From NCBI RefSeq assembly GCF_014196055.1, contig NZ_JACICY010000001.1, positions 62,001-126,000 of the forward strand: 64,000 bases of DNA, written 5' to 3'. Shown here piece by piece: positions 54,750 to 62,826 of the stretch. The notes under the pieces are model-generated. The model had not been told where the DNA came from and searched no databases. It saw nothing but the letters and a program-made list of their open reading frames with translations. Positions within the stretch are counted from its first letter, which is position 1; the number at the start of each line of letters is the position of its first letter. The stretch is from Novosphingobium hassiacum (GTDB taxonomy: Bacteria; Pseudomonadota; Alphaproteobacteria; Sphingomonadales; Sphingomonadaceae). The position numbers and the translations under genes are program-made.

Positions 54750-54943
54750 ACGCACACCACCTTGGGCAAATAGCCCTGCTTGCTCAGCCGGTCGAAGACC
54801 CGCCGCTGGTCGGCCTCGTCGCGGCACTGGACGATCAATCCGTACTGCGGGCGATACTTGTAGCCGTTGCGGGCGGGTGGCTTCCGTCCGGGGCTTGCGG
54901 CCCCGGAACTGGTAGGCGCAGCCTCCTCTTTGATGCGTCCCAT
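54746..54943 (-). CDS. 65-residue phage protein of the com cassette
   Basis: A basic, Pro/Ala-rich N-terminus (about 1-30) is followed by a compact block RPQYGLIVQCRDEADQRRVFDRLSKQGYLPKVVCV, a beta-alpha-beta-like pattern. I recall similar small proteins next to phage GNAT/ABC genes, but know no function. Its ATG follows the com-like stop by one base (TGACATG), and its own stop overlaps the next ATG. Translational coupling on both sides suggests a required part of the module, possibly a nucleic-acid-binding adaptor. Confidence 0.75.
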   Translation of the reverse strand: MGRIKEEAAPTSSGAASPGRKPPARNGYKYRPQYGLIVQCRDEADQRRVFDRLSKQGYLPKVVCV

Positions 54944-54944
54944 G

Positions 54945-55112
54945 TCATTCTCCGGTGGCGGCTCTGTTGGCGCTCCGGGTCGGGCTCACTGGCCTCAATT
55001 GGTTGATCTGGCGGCAGCGTCGACATTTGATTTCGACAAGGCCCGCCAACGCCCCATTCTCTGCTCGGAACAGCAACGCATTACAAGCGCCGCAACGAAA
55101 CGACTCCTTCAT
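54945..55112 (-). CDS. com: Com-like zinc ribbon protein (phage Mu Com family)
   Basis: 55 residues, too short for most gene finders. MKESFRCGACNALLFRAENG holds the first C-x2-C; VEIKCRRCRQINQLRP holds the second C-x2-C followed by the I/L-N-x-L-R-P/A stretch typical of Mu-like Com proteins. In Mu, Com binds the mom mRNA leader and opens its ribosome site. Here the gene stands first in the cassette, one base before the 65-aa gene, and a structured leader lies just upstream. The ATG at 55112 lacks a strong Shine-Dalgarno; the translated family match decides the start. Confidence 0.85.
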   Translation of the reverse strand: MKESFRCGACNALLFRAENGALAGLVEIKCRRCRQINQLRPVSPTRSANRAATGE

Positions 55113-55160
55113 TCTTTTGCACCTATCGATGCCCTCGCCGTCACGGCCGGGGGCGCTGAT

Positions 55161-55244
55161 GAGCTGAGCATGCCAGCTCTAGGTGCGAGTTCGTGCTCGC
55201 GGTTTGAGGTGCTCGTAACACCTCAGCCGCCCCCGTAAGGGCGG
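55161..55244 (-). promoter_or_regulatory. four consecutive hairpins before the com cassette
   Basis: Between the last fibre gene (stop 55252) and com (start 55112) the sequence folds into four perfect small hairpins in a row: 55227-55244 (CCGCCC/GGGCGG), 55206-55224 (GAGGTG/CACCTC), 55185-55200 (GCGAG/CTCGC) and 55161-55179 (GAGCTG/CAGCTC). None is followed by a T run, so they look like a structured leader or RNA-processing signal more than a plain terminator. Mu mom expression is also limited by mRNA structure, though the sequences are unrelated. Confidence 0.65.
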
Positions 55245-55251
55245 TATTCTT

Positions 55252-57132
55252 CTAAATGCAGGTGACCTGAAAGCGTTGGCCAAAGGTGTTTCCGTCTGAC
55301 AGGTCGCCCACGATGTCGAACTGGGCCGTACCTTTGCGGTTGCCGCCAGACAGCCGGAACGTGCCGGTGTCAGCACCGTCGAGGCTCACCTGATCAACCT
55401 GGACACCGCCCGTCACATTCTCGTGCCGCAGGACAGTAACTGTGCGGCCTCCAGCCAGCCACGGTGTAAGGTCGAGGCCGCACTTCCAGACCTCGCTGAC
55501 GATCTTGTTTGGCATGTTTCTCACGCGCCGATCTCCATCTTCATCAACTACAAAGGCCAAGGTTTTCTGCTCGGCCACAAACGTCAACGGCTTGGCTTCA
55601 ACCGCAAATGAGATGAACCGGACAGGGGCAGTGCCGCCGCTTCCAGCCCGCGCAATTCCCGTGATCGCGCCGATGCTGCCAAAGCCGCTGGCCGTGATCG
55701 ATAAGCGGGCAACGGCACCGCCGATGATCCTGCCAATGCTCCCAACGCCCGCACCGATGATCTGCGGAGCCGCGCCGCTGCTGCCGCCCGCATTGCCGGT
55801 GACCGCGCCGATGCTACCACTGGCACTGGCACGGATCGTAAGCCGCGCTGATGCGCTACCGGTGATCCTGCCGATACTGCCCGCAACGCTGCCACGGCTG
55901 GTAAGGCGGGCAGTGCTAAGGCCGGTGATCGCGCCGATACTGGCAGTTGCAATCGCCTTGATCGCCAAGCGGGCGCTGGCGCTGCCGGTGATCCTGCCAA
56001 TGCTACCGTTGGCCGCTCCAACCGTCTGCGGCGCGCTACTGCTGCTACCCGATGAGGCACCGGTAATTGCACCGATGCTTCCGTTAGCGCTGGCCCGAAC
56101 TGTCAGGCGCGCGGTGGCCGAGCCGGTGATCGCCCCAATGCTGCCGCTTGCGCTGGCTCTGGCTGACAGCCGGGACGTTCCACCGCCCGTAATTGCGCCG
56201 ATATTGCCGCTGGCACTGCCTTTGATGGCAACACGCCCGGATGCGGCCCCGGTAATCGCGCCAATGCTTCCGTTGGCGCTGCCACGGATCGAAAGGGCCG
56301 CCGTAGCGCCCCCTGTGATGGCCCCAATGTTGCCGCTGGCGGTCGCACTGATCAGCAGGTTGGCCGAGGCGCTTCCCGTGATCGCGCCGATGTTGCCACT
56401 GGCGCTGCCAGCTATGGGCGATCCGCCGCCGCCAACGCTGTACTCTTCCAGCGCAAAGAAAATGCCCGCTTTGTCCGCTGTAGGCGTGAAAGCAGGGTTG
56501 CTGGTCTCGCCGGTCGAAGTGTTGACCCGAAACTCGCCCAGCAAGGATATCGGGCTGGATGTAGAGGAGCGGAACGTGGAAAGCGCCGTGAAACCTGCGG
56601 TGGCAGAGACTGACGCTGTGGTGCTCATCTCCGCGCCCAGGACGCGAAGATAAAGCCTTTCGCCGTCCGTCAGGCCGGAAAAGGACGATGACCCAAATCC
56701 GCCGCCTGCGTCCACCTGCGATACGACAGGTGCCGCCCCAGTAGTCTGGCGCAGGCTGCTACCAACGCCAACGTTCCACTTCTCCAGCGCCGCGATCTTT
56801 TGCGTGCGTGAGCTGGCCAGCGTGATCGTGATGACCGTGCCAGATGCGTTGCTGGATGACGGCGTAAACAGCCACGTCGCGACGGTTACGCCCGCCGCGC
56901 CAGCCCCTTGGCTGTTGGTGTATTCGCCCAGCTTTTCCCAGGTACCGTCACCACCAGTGACCGACGTGACTTCGTTGTTGTCGCCGTCGGTCGTGGTGAT
57001 GTTGTCCAGCGCAATACGCAGGACGCCAACTTCGCCCGGATCGAGCGTTGCGGTTGTCGCTAGTGTCCAACTGGAGCTGCTGGCAGCGCTAGGGGCATTG
57101 CCACACTGGGTTGGACTAGCCCCTATCGTCAC
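55252..57132 (-). CDS. phage tail fibre-like protein with twelve 21-residue repeats
   Basis: 626 residues from a GTG. N-domain about 1-240 (SSSWTLATTATLDPGEVGVLRIALDN, a beta-sandwich-like domain found in phage structural proteins). Residues about 246-505 hold twelve copies of G-(S/N)-I-G-(A/R)-I-T-G followed by a variable S/A-rich part ending in A-R-L-x-I/R, spaced 21 residues (two copies 25). The last 120 residues (SEVWKCGLDLTPWLAGG, VLRHENVTGG, GTAQFDIVGDL) form a separate domain. Repeats of this form suggest an elongated trimeric stalk. Last structural gene before the com cassette. Confidence 0.75.
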   Translation of the reverse strand: MTIGASPTQCGNAPSAASSSSWTLATTATLDPGEVGVLRIALDNITTTDGDNNEVTSVTGGDGTWEKLGEYTNSQGAGAAGVTVATWLFTPSSSNASGTVITITLASSRTQKIAALEKWNVGVGSSLRQTTGAAPVVSQVDAGGGFGSSSFSGLTDGERLYLRVLGAEMSTTASVSATAGFTALSTFRSSTSSPISLLGEFRVNTSTGETSNPAFTPTADKAGIFFALEEYSVGGGGSPIAGSASGNIGAITGSASANLLISATASGNIGAITGGATAALSIRGSANGSIGAITGAASGRVAIKGSASGNIGAITGGGTSRLSARASASGSIGAITGSATARLTVRASANGSIGAITGASSGSSSSAPQTVGAANGSIGRITGSASARLAIKAIATASIGAITGLSTARLTSRGSVAGSIGRITGSASARLTIRASASGSIGAVTGNAGGSSGAAPQIIGAGVGSIGRIIGGAVARLSITASGFGSIGAITGIARAGSGGTAPVRFISFAVEAKPLTFVAEQKTLAFVVDEDGDRRVRNMPNKIVSEVWKCGLDLTPWLAGGRTVTVLRHENVTGGVQVDQVSLDGADTGTFRLSGGNRKGTAQFDIVGDLSDGNTFGQRFQVTCI

Positions 57133-57135
57133 GGA

Positions 57136-57546
57136 TTAACTGCCTGGGGCGTTGAGCGTGAAGACAGACACCGTGAACTGCTGAGCGGCAGCGAACACCA
57201 CGTTATCAACCTGAAGGAACCCGCCGCCGCCAGTCGCGCTAATATCGCCCTGCATGTGGCAAGTCGCGCCAGTGCTATCCATGATTTCGAAGTGCGCAGC
57301 GTTGCCCGCCGCGTCGGCGCTGATGTCTTCCCAAGTGCCTGATTTGCTCTTGCTGCCGCCAGCCGCTGCCAGCATCCAATCGGATGGGAGGTTGATCGTG
57401 GCTAGGACCGTTCCTGTACGGGCCGCCGCCGTGTTGGCTGGCGCAGCGCCGGTCCGGATGCGCATGATGGGGTTGGCGCCGATTGTCGCCTCAATGATGT
57501 CAAGGATGGCGTTGCGAACGGCTACGGAAAATTGGGGGTCTGCCAT
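57136..57546 (-). CDS. phage structural protein (fibre-associated)
   Basis: 136 residues from the ATG at 57546 (MADPQFSVAVRNAILDIIE), with GGAG upstream; a start at 57579 is less likely. GANPIMRIRTGAAPANTAAARTGTVLATINLPSDW and AAHFEIMDSTGATCHMQGDIS are typical of small phage tail-tip/fibre-related proteins in Alphaproteobacteria. Function not assigned. The next gene starts 3 bp after its stop. Confidence 0.65.
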   Translation of the reverse strand: MADPQFSVAVRNAILDIIEATIGANPIMRIRTGAAPANTAAARTGTVLATINLPSDWMLAAAGGSKSKSGTWEDISADAAGNAAHFEIMDSTGATCHMQGDISATGGGGFLQVDNVVFAAAQQFTVSVFTLNAPGS

Positions 57547-57663
57547 TGAAAGGGTCTCCAGGCGGGTGCCGAGTGACACCCCTGATCGACCGATGTTTCA
57601 CCCACCTGATGCAAGAAAAATATGCCCCCCTAAGCGGGCAATAAACAGGCTCTCAGAACTGGC

Positions 57664-58434
57664 TCAAATCCACTCTTCAAACTGGAAGTCGAAGCGGGTC
57701 TGGGCGGCGTTGCGCCGCTCGTAAGCCTTAAGCCCCGTGAACAGGCCATAGTGAATGCGGCTGCGCTGGCCGGTTGTGGCATCAGGATCGCTCACCACCA
57801 GCAGCGGCACCGTCTCGCCATGATCGAGCAACAGCTCTTCGAGCGCGTCGGTCTCGGCAACGCTCAAATCGCCCAACGTCCAGCTGAACGCCCGCTTGCG
57901 CGCGCCGGTCATCGTGGCAAAGCCGCCATCGGGCAGGCTGGCCACGGTGCCGGTGTCGATCACGCGCCGCCCGCTGCCGAATTCCATGTTGAACTGGGGC
58001 TGCCAATCCTTACCCGCCATCACCACGCCCGCGCGCAATACCGGGCTTCCGGCTGGCTGCTGCACGGCCAGTCGCAGATAGCGGATGTTGGCCACGGCCC
58101 CGGTCCAGAAGGCATGCGTCTGCTGCGGGCTGCGCGATGCCGTATCAACGGCGCGCAACGCTCCCGATGCTTTGAGCGTCGTGGTGGTATAGGCAGCCGT
58201 GCCGCCCGTGATCGTCCACGCCGCCCCTGCAGCAGGTGGAAACACATGGCCCAAGAACACAGTATCAACCGGCACCACCGCGCCAAAATCGATGTCGATG
58301 TTCGCAACCGATCCCACCGCTATGTCGATCCACACTTCCTTTGGCGAAGGCGTCAACAGGTTTGCAACGCCGCTTCCACGCGATGTCGCAATCGCTGCAA
58401 TCGGCGTGGGCGAAAGGATCAATACGTTGCCCAT
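57664..58434 (-). CDS. phage tail-associated protein
   Basis: 256 residues. Beta-rich, with repeated hydrophobic strands (NIDIDFGAVVPVDTVFLGHVF, AAWTITGGTAAYTTTTLK, IRYLRLAVQQPAGSPVLRAGVVMAGKDWQPQF) and an ending TRFDFQFEEWI. The pattern resembles a discoidin-like carbohydrate-binding fold, but this is uncertain. Its ATG overlaps the previous stop (TAATG). Likely part of the baseplate or fibre. Confidence 0.65.
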   Translation of the reverse strand: MGNVLILSPTPIAAIATSRGSGVANLLTPSPKEVWIDIAVGSVANIDIDFGAVVPVDTVFLGHVFPPAAGAAWTITGGTAAYTTTTLKASGALRAVDTASRSPQQTHAFWTGAVANIRYLRLAVQQPAGSPVLRAGVVMAGKDWQPQFNMEFGSGRRVIDTGTVASLPDGGFATMTGARKRAFSWTLGDLSVAETDALEELLLDHGETVPLLVVSDPDATTGQRSRIHYGLFTGLKAYERRNAAQTRFDFQFEEWI

Positions 58435-58802
58435 TACAGCCTCCGGATCACGGTAAGGATGGAAGTGCCAGCGCCGCGATTGTCCTGCGCGCCGATCACA
58501 AAAACATTGAGGCCCGCGTCATAGCCGAGCCGGTCAATCGTCAAGGTGATGATCCGGCCAAGGTACTGCGCCCATTCGCCAACCAGCTCATGCTCTTCAA
58601 TCGCCAGCGGGCCATTGCCGCCAAGGAACGCGATCTGCCGCGCGGCCTCTGCCGTGGCATCGGCCTCAATCGCAATCGTGGTCACCCGCTCGGTGGTTTG
58701 TGCGGTCGCGCCCCAGCGGGCATTCAGCGTGGCGTCGGCAGATACCTGCCACAGCGCCTGCGCCATCAACCATTGGGCATAGATCGGATCAACAGCGGTC
58801 AC
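58434..58802 (-). CDS. small phage tail protein
   Basis: 122 residues from a GTG that overlaps the tail fibre stop (GTGA). YAQWLMAQALWQVSADATLNARWGA and QRTT-type AQTTERVTTIAIEADATAEAARQIAFLGGNGPLAIEEHEL are followed by RLGYDAGLNVFVIGAQDNRGAG. I do not recognise a family. The position suggests a fibre-assembly or structural role. Confidence 0.6.
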   Translation of the reverse strand: MTAVDPIYAQWLMAQALWQVSADATLNARWGATAQTTERVTTIAIEADATAEAARQIAFLGGNGPLAIEEHELVGEWAQYLGRIITLTIDRLGYDAGLNVFVIGAQDNRGAGTSILTVIRRL

Positions 58803-59806
58803 ATCGCCTCCAGCGCTGCCACCCGCGCGCGCAATTCCTCTATAATCCCAGCCATTTCCTGCACTGCCCCAACCAGATCAGGGGTCACCTTGCTTTGATC
58901 GATTCCCTGATAATCAGGCACCAATTCTGTGCGCGTCACCGCTTCGACGCCTGGAGTCACAAGTCCACCTGCTTCATCGAAAACAGGCTCAACAGCCGGC
59001 TCCACGATGACGATTTCCTCGCGCATTCCGTCCTTCTTGCCGGTAGCGCCACCTCGGATCACTTCACCATACTCATGGGCCATAAACCCATGCGCACGCT
59101 CTCCAGTGGTTTTCCAACGAAAGTCGTAAACCGGCAGGCTTAGAATGCGGTCTAGCGCGCCAGTCAAAGGCTTCAGATCATCCTTCAGTCGATAATCTGA
59201 TGAGGTGCTGTAAGAGGTGGATGATCCATTGGTAGAGATACCTCCAACGCCAACGCCATTGACTGCAAAGGCTACATAACCGCCATCTGAATATCCGGCT
59301 GCTTTTGACATCCAGCAATTCGTGCCAGAGTTACGCTGAATTAAGAGCGTCCCTGATGGCTCGATGACCACTCCCGGGTTATTCGACGAACCGTTGTAAA
59401 GCCCAGACGCTGAAGCGGTGCAAAAATGGAATACGCCGGATCCGTCGATGCGCATCCGCTCGCTCATTCCAATTATTGATCCAGCAGGTCCGGGATTGTT
59501 GCCTGTGAAAACCGTAAACACACCGCCGGAATTGCGGGCCGCCCAACCACCTTGGCCACTTATGGTATTCCGAAAATTTCCTGCATAAAACGCACAGCCA
59601 CCAAAATAAGCGGCTCCATCAGTGTTGGCTGACACCCCACCACCTACAGCGCCCAAAGCTGGCACTCCATATAAAGCGTCTACACGCGCCAGTGCGCTCC
59701 CCGGAACTTCAACACCAGCCCCGGCAGCTGTCCGAGCAAGGATCGTATCAGTTGCGCCCAAAGTGCCTTGATTGGCATATGCTTCCCAATCTTGTTCAAT
59801 AGCCAT
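58799..59806 (-). CDS. tail fibre with C-terminal S74 intramolecular chaperone
   Basis: 335 residues from the ATG at 59806 (GGAGGG upstream). A Gly/Ser-rich beta-structured shaft (ISGQGGWAARNSGGVFTVFTGNNPG, ERMRIDGSG) precedes the S74 chaperone domain: SSDYRLKDDLKPLTGALDRILSLPVYDFRWK, HGFMAHEYGEVI (catalytic Ser/Lys start SDYRLK). The domain trimerises the fibre and cleaves itself off. Coiled-coil tail MAGIIEELRARVAALEAM follows. It is probably the receptor-binding fibre. Confidence 0.88.
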   Translation of the reverse strand: MAIEQDWEAYANQGTLGATDTILARTAAGAGVEVPGSALARVDALYGVPALGAVGGGVSANTDGAAYFGGCAFYAGNFRNTISGQGGWAARNSGGVFTVFTGNNPGPAGSIIGMSERMRIDGSGVFHFCTASASGLYNGSSNNPGVVIEPSGTLLIQRNSGTNCWMSKAAGYSDGGYVAFAVNGVGVGGISTNGSSTSYSTSSDYRLKDDLKPLTGALDRILSLPVYDFRWKTTGERAHGFMAHEYGEVIRGGATGKKDGMREEIVIVEPAVEPVFDEAGGLVTPGVEAVTRTELVPDYQGIDQSKVTPDLVGAVQEMAGIIEELRARVAALEAM

Positions 59807-59808
59807 AA

Positions 59809-60240
59809 TCAATCCCTCCCGAATGACATCGAAACACGGGGCACATCAAACGTGCCGCCGTTCTGCGCCGAAAGCGGCTCGATAGCCGCCGCGTAAAACC
59901 ATCCGGCGCGCGCTGGCGCAGCAAGTTCCACCACGCCCGGCGGCCCGGCCATAATCGGCTTCGATGCAATCGGCCCCAATGCCCAACGGCCAAGCGCGCC
60001 GCCGTTGTCAGCCGCGTATGCGCGGACTTGATTGGCCTGCTCTGGCGTCCAGCCATAAAGGCGGACGATTGCCGGATCGCTTGAGCCAACCGTAACCGTC
60101 ACCCGCAACGTATTCGCATCAGATGGCGTGAAGGCTTCGGCTACGGACGTCACACCACTGATTGGCATCGGCGCTGGAGTTTGCGCCGTTTCCGAACGGC
60201 ACGCGCCCAGAAGGGCGAGCAGGATTAGCGCCTTACGCAT
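59809..60240 (-). CDS. prophage-encoded lipoprotein
   Basis: 143 residues from the ATG at 60240, inside the previous gene's last codons (8-bp overlap). MRKALILLALLGACRSE is a lipoprotein signal with lipobox LLGAC. The mature part is a beta-rich domain (TLRVTVTVGSSDPAIVRLYGWTPEQANQVRAYA, AGWFYAAAIEPL). A lipoprotein inside a tail operon could be a superinfection-exclusion protein (as in T5 Llp or Cor-type systems) or a structural add-on; this is inference. Confidence 0.7.
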   Translation of the reverse strand: MRKALILLALLGACRSETAQTPAPMPISGVTSVAEAFTPSDANTLRVTVTVGSSDPAIVRLYGWTPEQANQVRAYAADNGGALGRWALGPIASKPIMAGPPGVVELAAPARAGWFYAAAIEPLSAQNGGTFDVPRVSMSFGRD

Positions 60241-60436
60241 CGCCACTCTCCGCAATGATGTCTTCACTTTCCATGCTCCCCAGCAACCGCACTCCGGCCT
60301 CGCTATCAGCTTGCCCGCGACTGATTGGAGCGCAAACCTCGCCCGGCTCCATTTGCACTAGAACATGTGCCGGATCGGTGGTTTCAACGGTGCAACGATG
60401 GCGCTGCCCAACGCGCCCAATGGCCCAAATTGTCAT
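60233..60436 (-). CDS. small phage protein
   Basis: 67 residues from the ATG at 60436 (MTIWAIGRVGQRHRCTVETTDPAH), which follows the host-specificity stop by 2 bp after GAGGTGAGC. It has a compact core HVLVQMEPGEVCAPI and an acidic tail. No family recognised. Overlaps the start of the lipoprotein gene by 8 bp. Confidence 0.6.
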   Translation of the reverse strand: MTIWAIGRVGQRHRCTVETTDPAHVLVQMEPGEVCAPISRGQADSEAGVRLLGSMESEDIIAESGDA

Positions 60437-60438
60437 GC

Positions 60439-62826
60439 TCACCTCTTCACGATGTCGAGCGCGATGTCCGCGCGCCAATTCCAAGCCCACGATCCCGCGC
60501 TTGGTGGATTTGTAGCTACGTCGATGCCCAGAACGTAAAGGTCGCCCGCTGCGGGTGTCGTGGTGTTGAACAGAAGCGTCCCGCCCATATCGATGTTCGA
60601 CCAGTTCGGCAGAGTGATATTGCGGTTCATCGGCACACCCTGCACCGATGGATTGCGCGGACTGCTCGCGAGGTATGCAGCCGCATTGGCAGCCGAAACG
60701 CGATACAGCCGCAGCATCGGGTAACCGGGCGTGTAGCCGCTGCCCACATCCTTGATCTGCCCATAAAGCCCAAGCCGGATGCCAACAGTTCCAGCGTCCA
60801 ATGTCGGAATGGTCACATAGGCCAATTCGCGCACCGCCGCGAAAGGTGAGCTACTTCCCGAACCTGAAACGATAGTCGTCCCTGAAAGCGCGCCACTCAC
60901 AACCGACTGGGTGTTAACCTGATTGGCAGCTATCCCACCGCCCGGACTGATCGTCGCGGCCACATCATTGCCGGTCGGTTGGCCACCTGTCCCGGTTAGG
61001 CCAGCCCATGTCGCAACCGTAGCGGCCTTGGCCTTGATAGCCCGGTCCAACTCATAAAGCGCCGTATCATAAGCGTCGCGCGCCGCGTCGAATGCCGCGC
61101 GTGATACGGTCGTATCTTGCGCCGTATCGTTCCAAGCCGGAACCAGCGCAGCCAGATATGTCAGCCACGCCGTCCGCGCGCCGCTGGCGGTTGCCGTGCT
61201 TACGGCCAACGATGTGGCAATGGCTGATAGCGAAGCCCACTTATCGGCAAGCCGCGCGCTCTCGGGCACCAACTTGGTGATCTTCTCGTTGCGGCTCAAA
61301 ACGCCGTCGCTCGCCAGATCAATCAACTGGTCAATCGCATCGTTGGCGCTTGTGTACGCGGCATCGGCTTGGGCCAGCGTATCGCGCAAAACCTGATTGG
61401 CAGCCAGCGTCCAGGCAATACGCGGGCGGAAGCCAGCCAATCTGATCGCAAAGCCGCCCAGCAGAATGCCGCCATCGTTGACGCGCTCATAGAACGTGCC
61501 ATCCGGCGCAATCCATGTGTCGCCCACATTGCTTTGCGCAACGCTTGGAATCGTTGACGTCGTCCACACCTTGCCGCGCGCAGCGGCCAGTGCGTAGGCA
61601 TCTTCCACGGCCTGCGACACCGGTGTGCCGTCGCCATAAACAACGTCATCGACCAGCACGACGGCTGCCAGATCGCCACGCGCCATCTGTGTTTCATTGC
61701 GCTTGAAACCCAGCTTCCGCGTACCCACCGGCGCGATCACTGATGTCCGCTTTACCGATTGGCTCACGCCAGATGCAACGCCTGCGCCCCATGCCCATTC
61801 ACGGATCACAATCTCGCCGCTGGCGTTGAGCAGCCACAGCAATGATGAATTGCCGAGCAGCTCCTCGATCATGCTGGCGGTGCCGGTGCTGTCATCCTGG
61901 GCAACCCAGCCCACCGGCGCAGGCCGCGCGGCTTGTGCTGCCGCAATTGTTCCGGCCGCAAATGGTGTGTTCGGTCCCGCCTGGACAAGCCGCTGCACGA
62001 TCTGCGCCGTGGTCTCGACGTACCCTGCGCCAATCTCGCCTTTCAGGTCCGCTGTCAGCGCGCCCGCAGGCTGGGTCCACCACTTGACGCAGGCGATGGA
62101 CGGACAGGCCACGCCGCCGCCCTGTGGCGCAACGGCTGCCTGCAACGCCGTAAAGGTTGCCGCCACCGATCCTTGCCATGCCAGCACGTTGATGGCCGCC
62201 GCTGGCGCACCCTTATCGCGCAGGGCATCGAACGACTGGATCTGGCGCGCAGGATCGGCAAAGCAATAGACGTTATTGGCTGGATCAATCCGCTCACCCT
62301 CAAGGTTCCACACGCGGCCCCAAACACGGGGCTTGATCCGGCCATCCCATTCAACCGGCCCGTCAACGCCGCCAGTGCCGCCGAACCGCGATGTCAAAAG
62401 CGGCTTCTTAAGGTCCGCTGCCGGGTCACTCAGCTGCAGCTTCACCACGCCGCCATCAACGGCCGCGCTCAACACCTTGCCGGTAATCGTCACCGCAGGC
62501 AGCGTGCCCACTGAATTCTCATCACCAATCCGCACGGTGATTGGCGCATCGATCCAGAAGTAATTGGCAATCGCGGCAAGGTCTGCCTTGCGCGATGCCG
62601 CCCACTGCAATTCCGCCGCCTGCGGAACACCGCCCGCGCCAAAGTCACCGCCGTCAAACGTAATCGCCGTAACAATAGTCGGCAGCTGCACCACGCCTGC
62701 ACGATAGTGCTGCCCGTTATAGTAGTACGGGAACTGCCCGCCGCCACCGGCAAGCCGCACCGCCTCTGCAACGCCATCATTTGCGCGGCGCGGCGATGCG
62801 TCGATCAGGATAACCTTGGACGGCAT
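60439..62826 (-). CDS. large tail-tip/host-specificity protein
   Basis: 795 residues from the ATG at 62826, which overlaps the previous stop (TGATG). N-terminal half with the phage tail-tip features FPYYYNGQHYRAGVVQLPTIVTAITFDGGDFGAGGVPQAAELQW and IKPRVWGRVWNLEGERIDPANNVYCFADPA; a middle SLLWLLNASGEIVIREWAW; then a long helical segment (about 500-620: RDTLAQADAAYTSANDAIDQLIDLASDGVLSRNEK, LYELDRAIKAKA). The C-terminal 150 residues are beta-rich and likely contact the fibre or the receptor. Such proteins form the tail tip of siphophages. Confidence 0.75.
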   Translation of the reverse strand: MPSKVILIDASPRRANDGVAEAVRLAGGGGQFPYYYNGQHYRAGVVQLPTIVTAITFDGGDFGAGGVPQAAELQWAASRKADLAAIANYFWIDAPITVRIGDENSVGTLPAVTITGKVLSAAVDGGVVKLQLSDPAADLKKPLLTSRFGGTGGVDGPVEWDGRIKPRVWGRVWNLEGERIDPANNVYCFADPARQIQSFDALRDKGAPAAAINVLAWQGSVAATFTALQAAVAPQGGGVACPSIACVKWWTQPAGALTADLKGEIGAGYVETTAQIVQRLVQAGPNTPFAAGTIAAAQAARPAPVGWVAQDDSTGTASMIEELLGNSSLLWLLNASGEIVIREWAWGAGVASGVSQSVKRTSVIAPVGTRKLGFKRNETQMARGDLAAVVLVDDVVYGDGTPVSQAVEDAYALAAARGKVWTTSTIPSVAQSNVGDTWIAPDGTFYERVNDGGILLGGFAIRLAGFRPRIAWTLAANQVLRDTLAQADAAYTSANDAIDQLIDLASDGVLSRNEKITKLVPESARLADKWASLSAIATSLAVSTATASGARTAWLTYLAALVPAWNDTAQDTTVSRAAFDAARDAYDTALYELDRAIKAKAATVATWAGLTGTGGQPTGNDVAATISPGGGIAANQVNTQSVVSGALSGTTIVSGSGSSSPFAAVRELAYVTIPTLDAGTVGIRLGLYGQIKDVGSGYTPGYPMLRLYRVSAANAAAYLASSPRNPSVQGVPMNRNITLPNWSNIDMGGTLLFNTTTPAAGDLYVLGIDVATNPPSAGSWAWNWRADIALDIVKR

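Noticed and set aside
55617..56397. 63-bp periodic DNA that could suggest a CRISPR array or satellite
   Set aside because: The period is a multiple of three, the unit is translated in a long frame with variable third bases, and there are no unique spacers between identical repeats.
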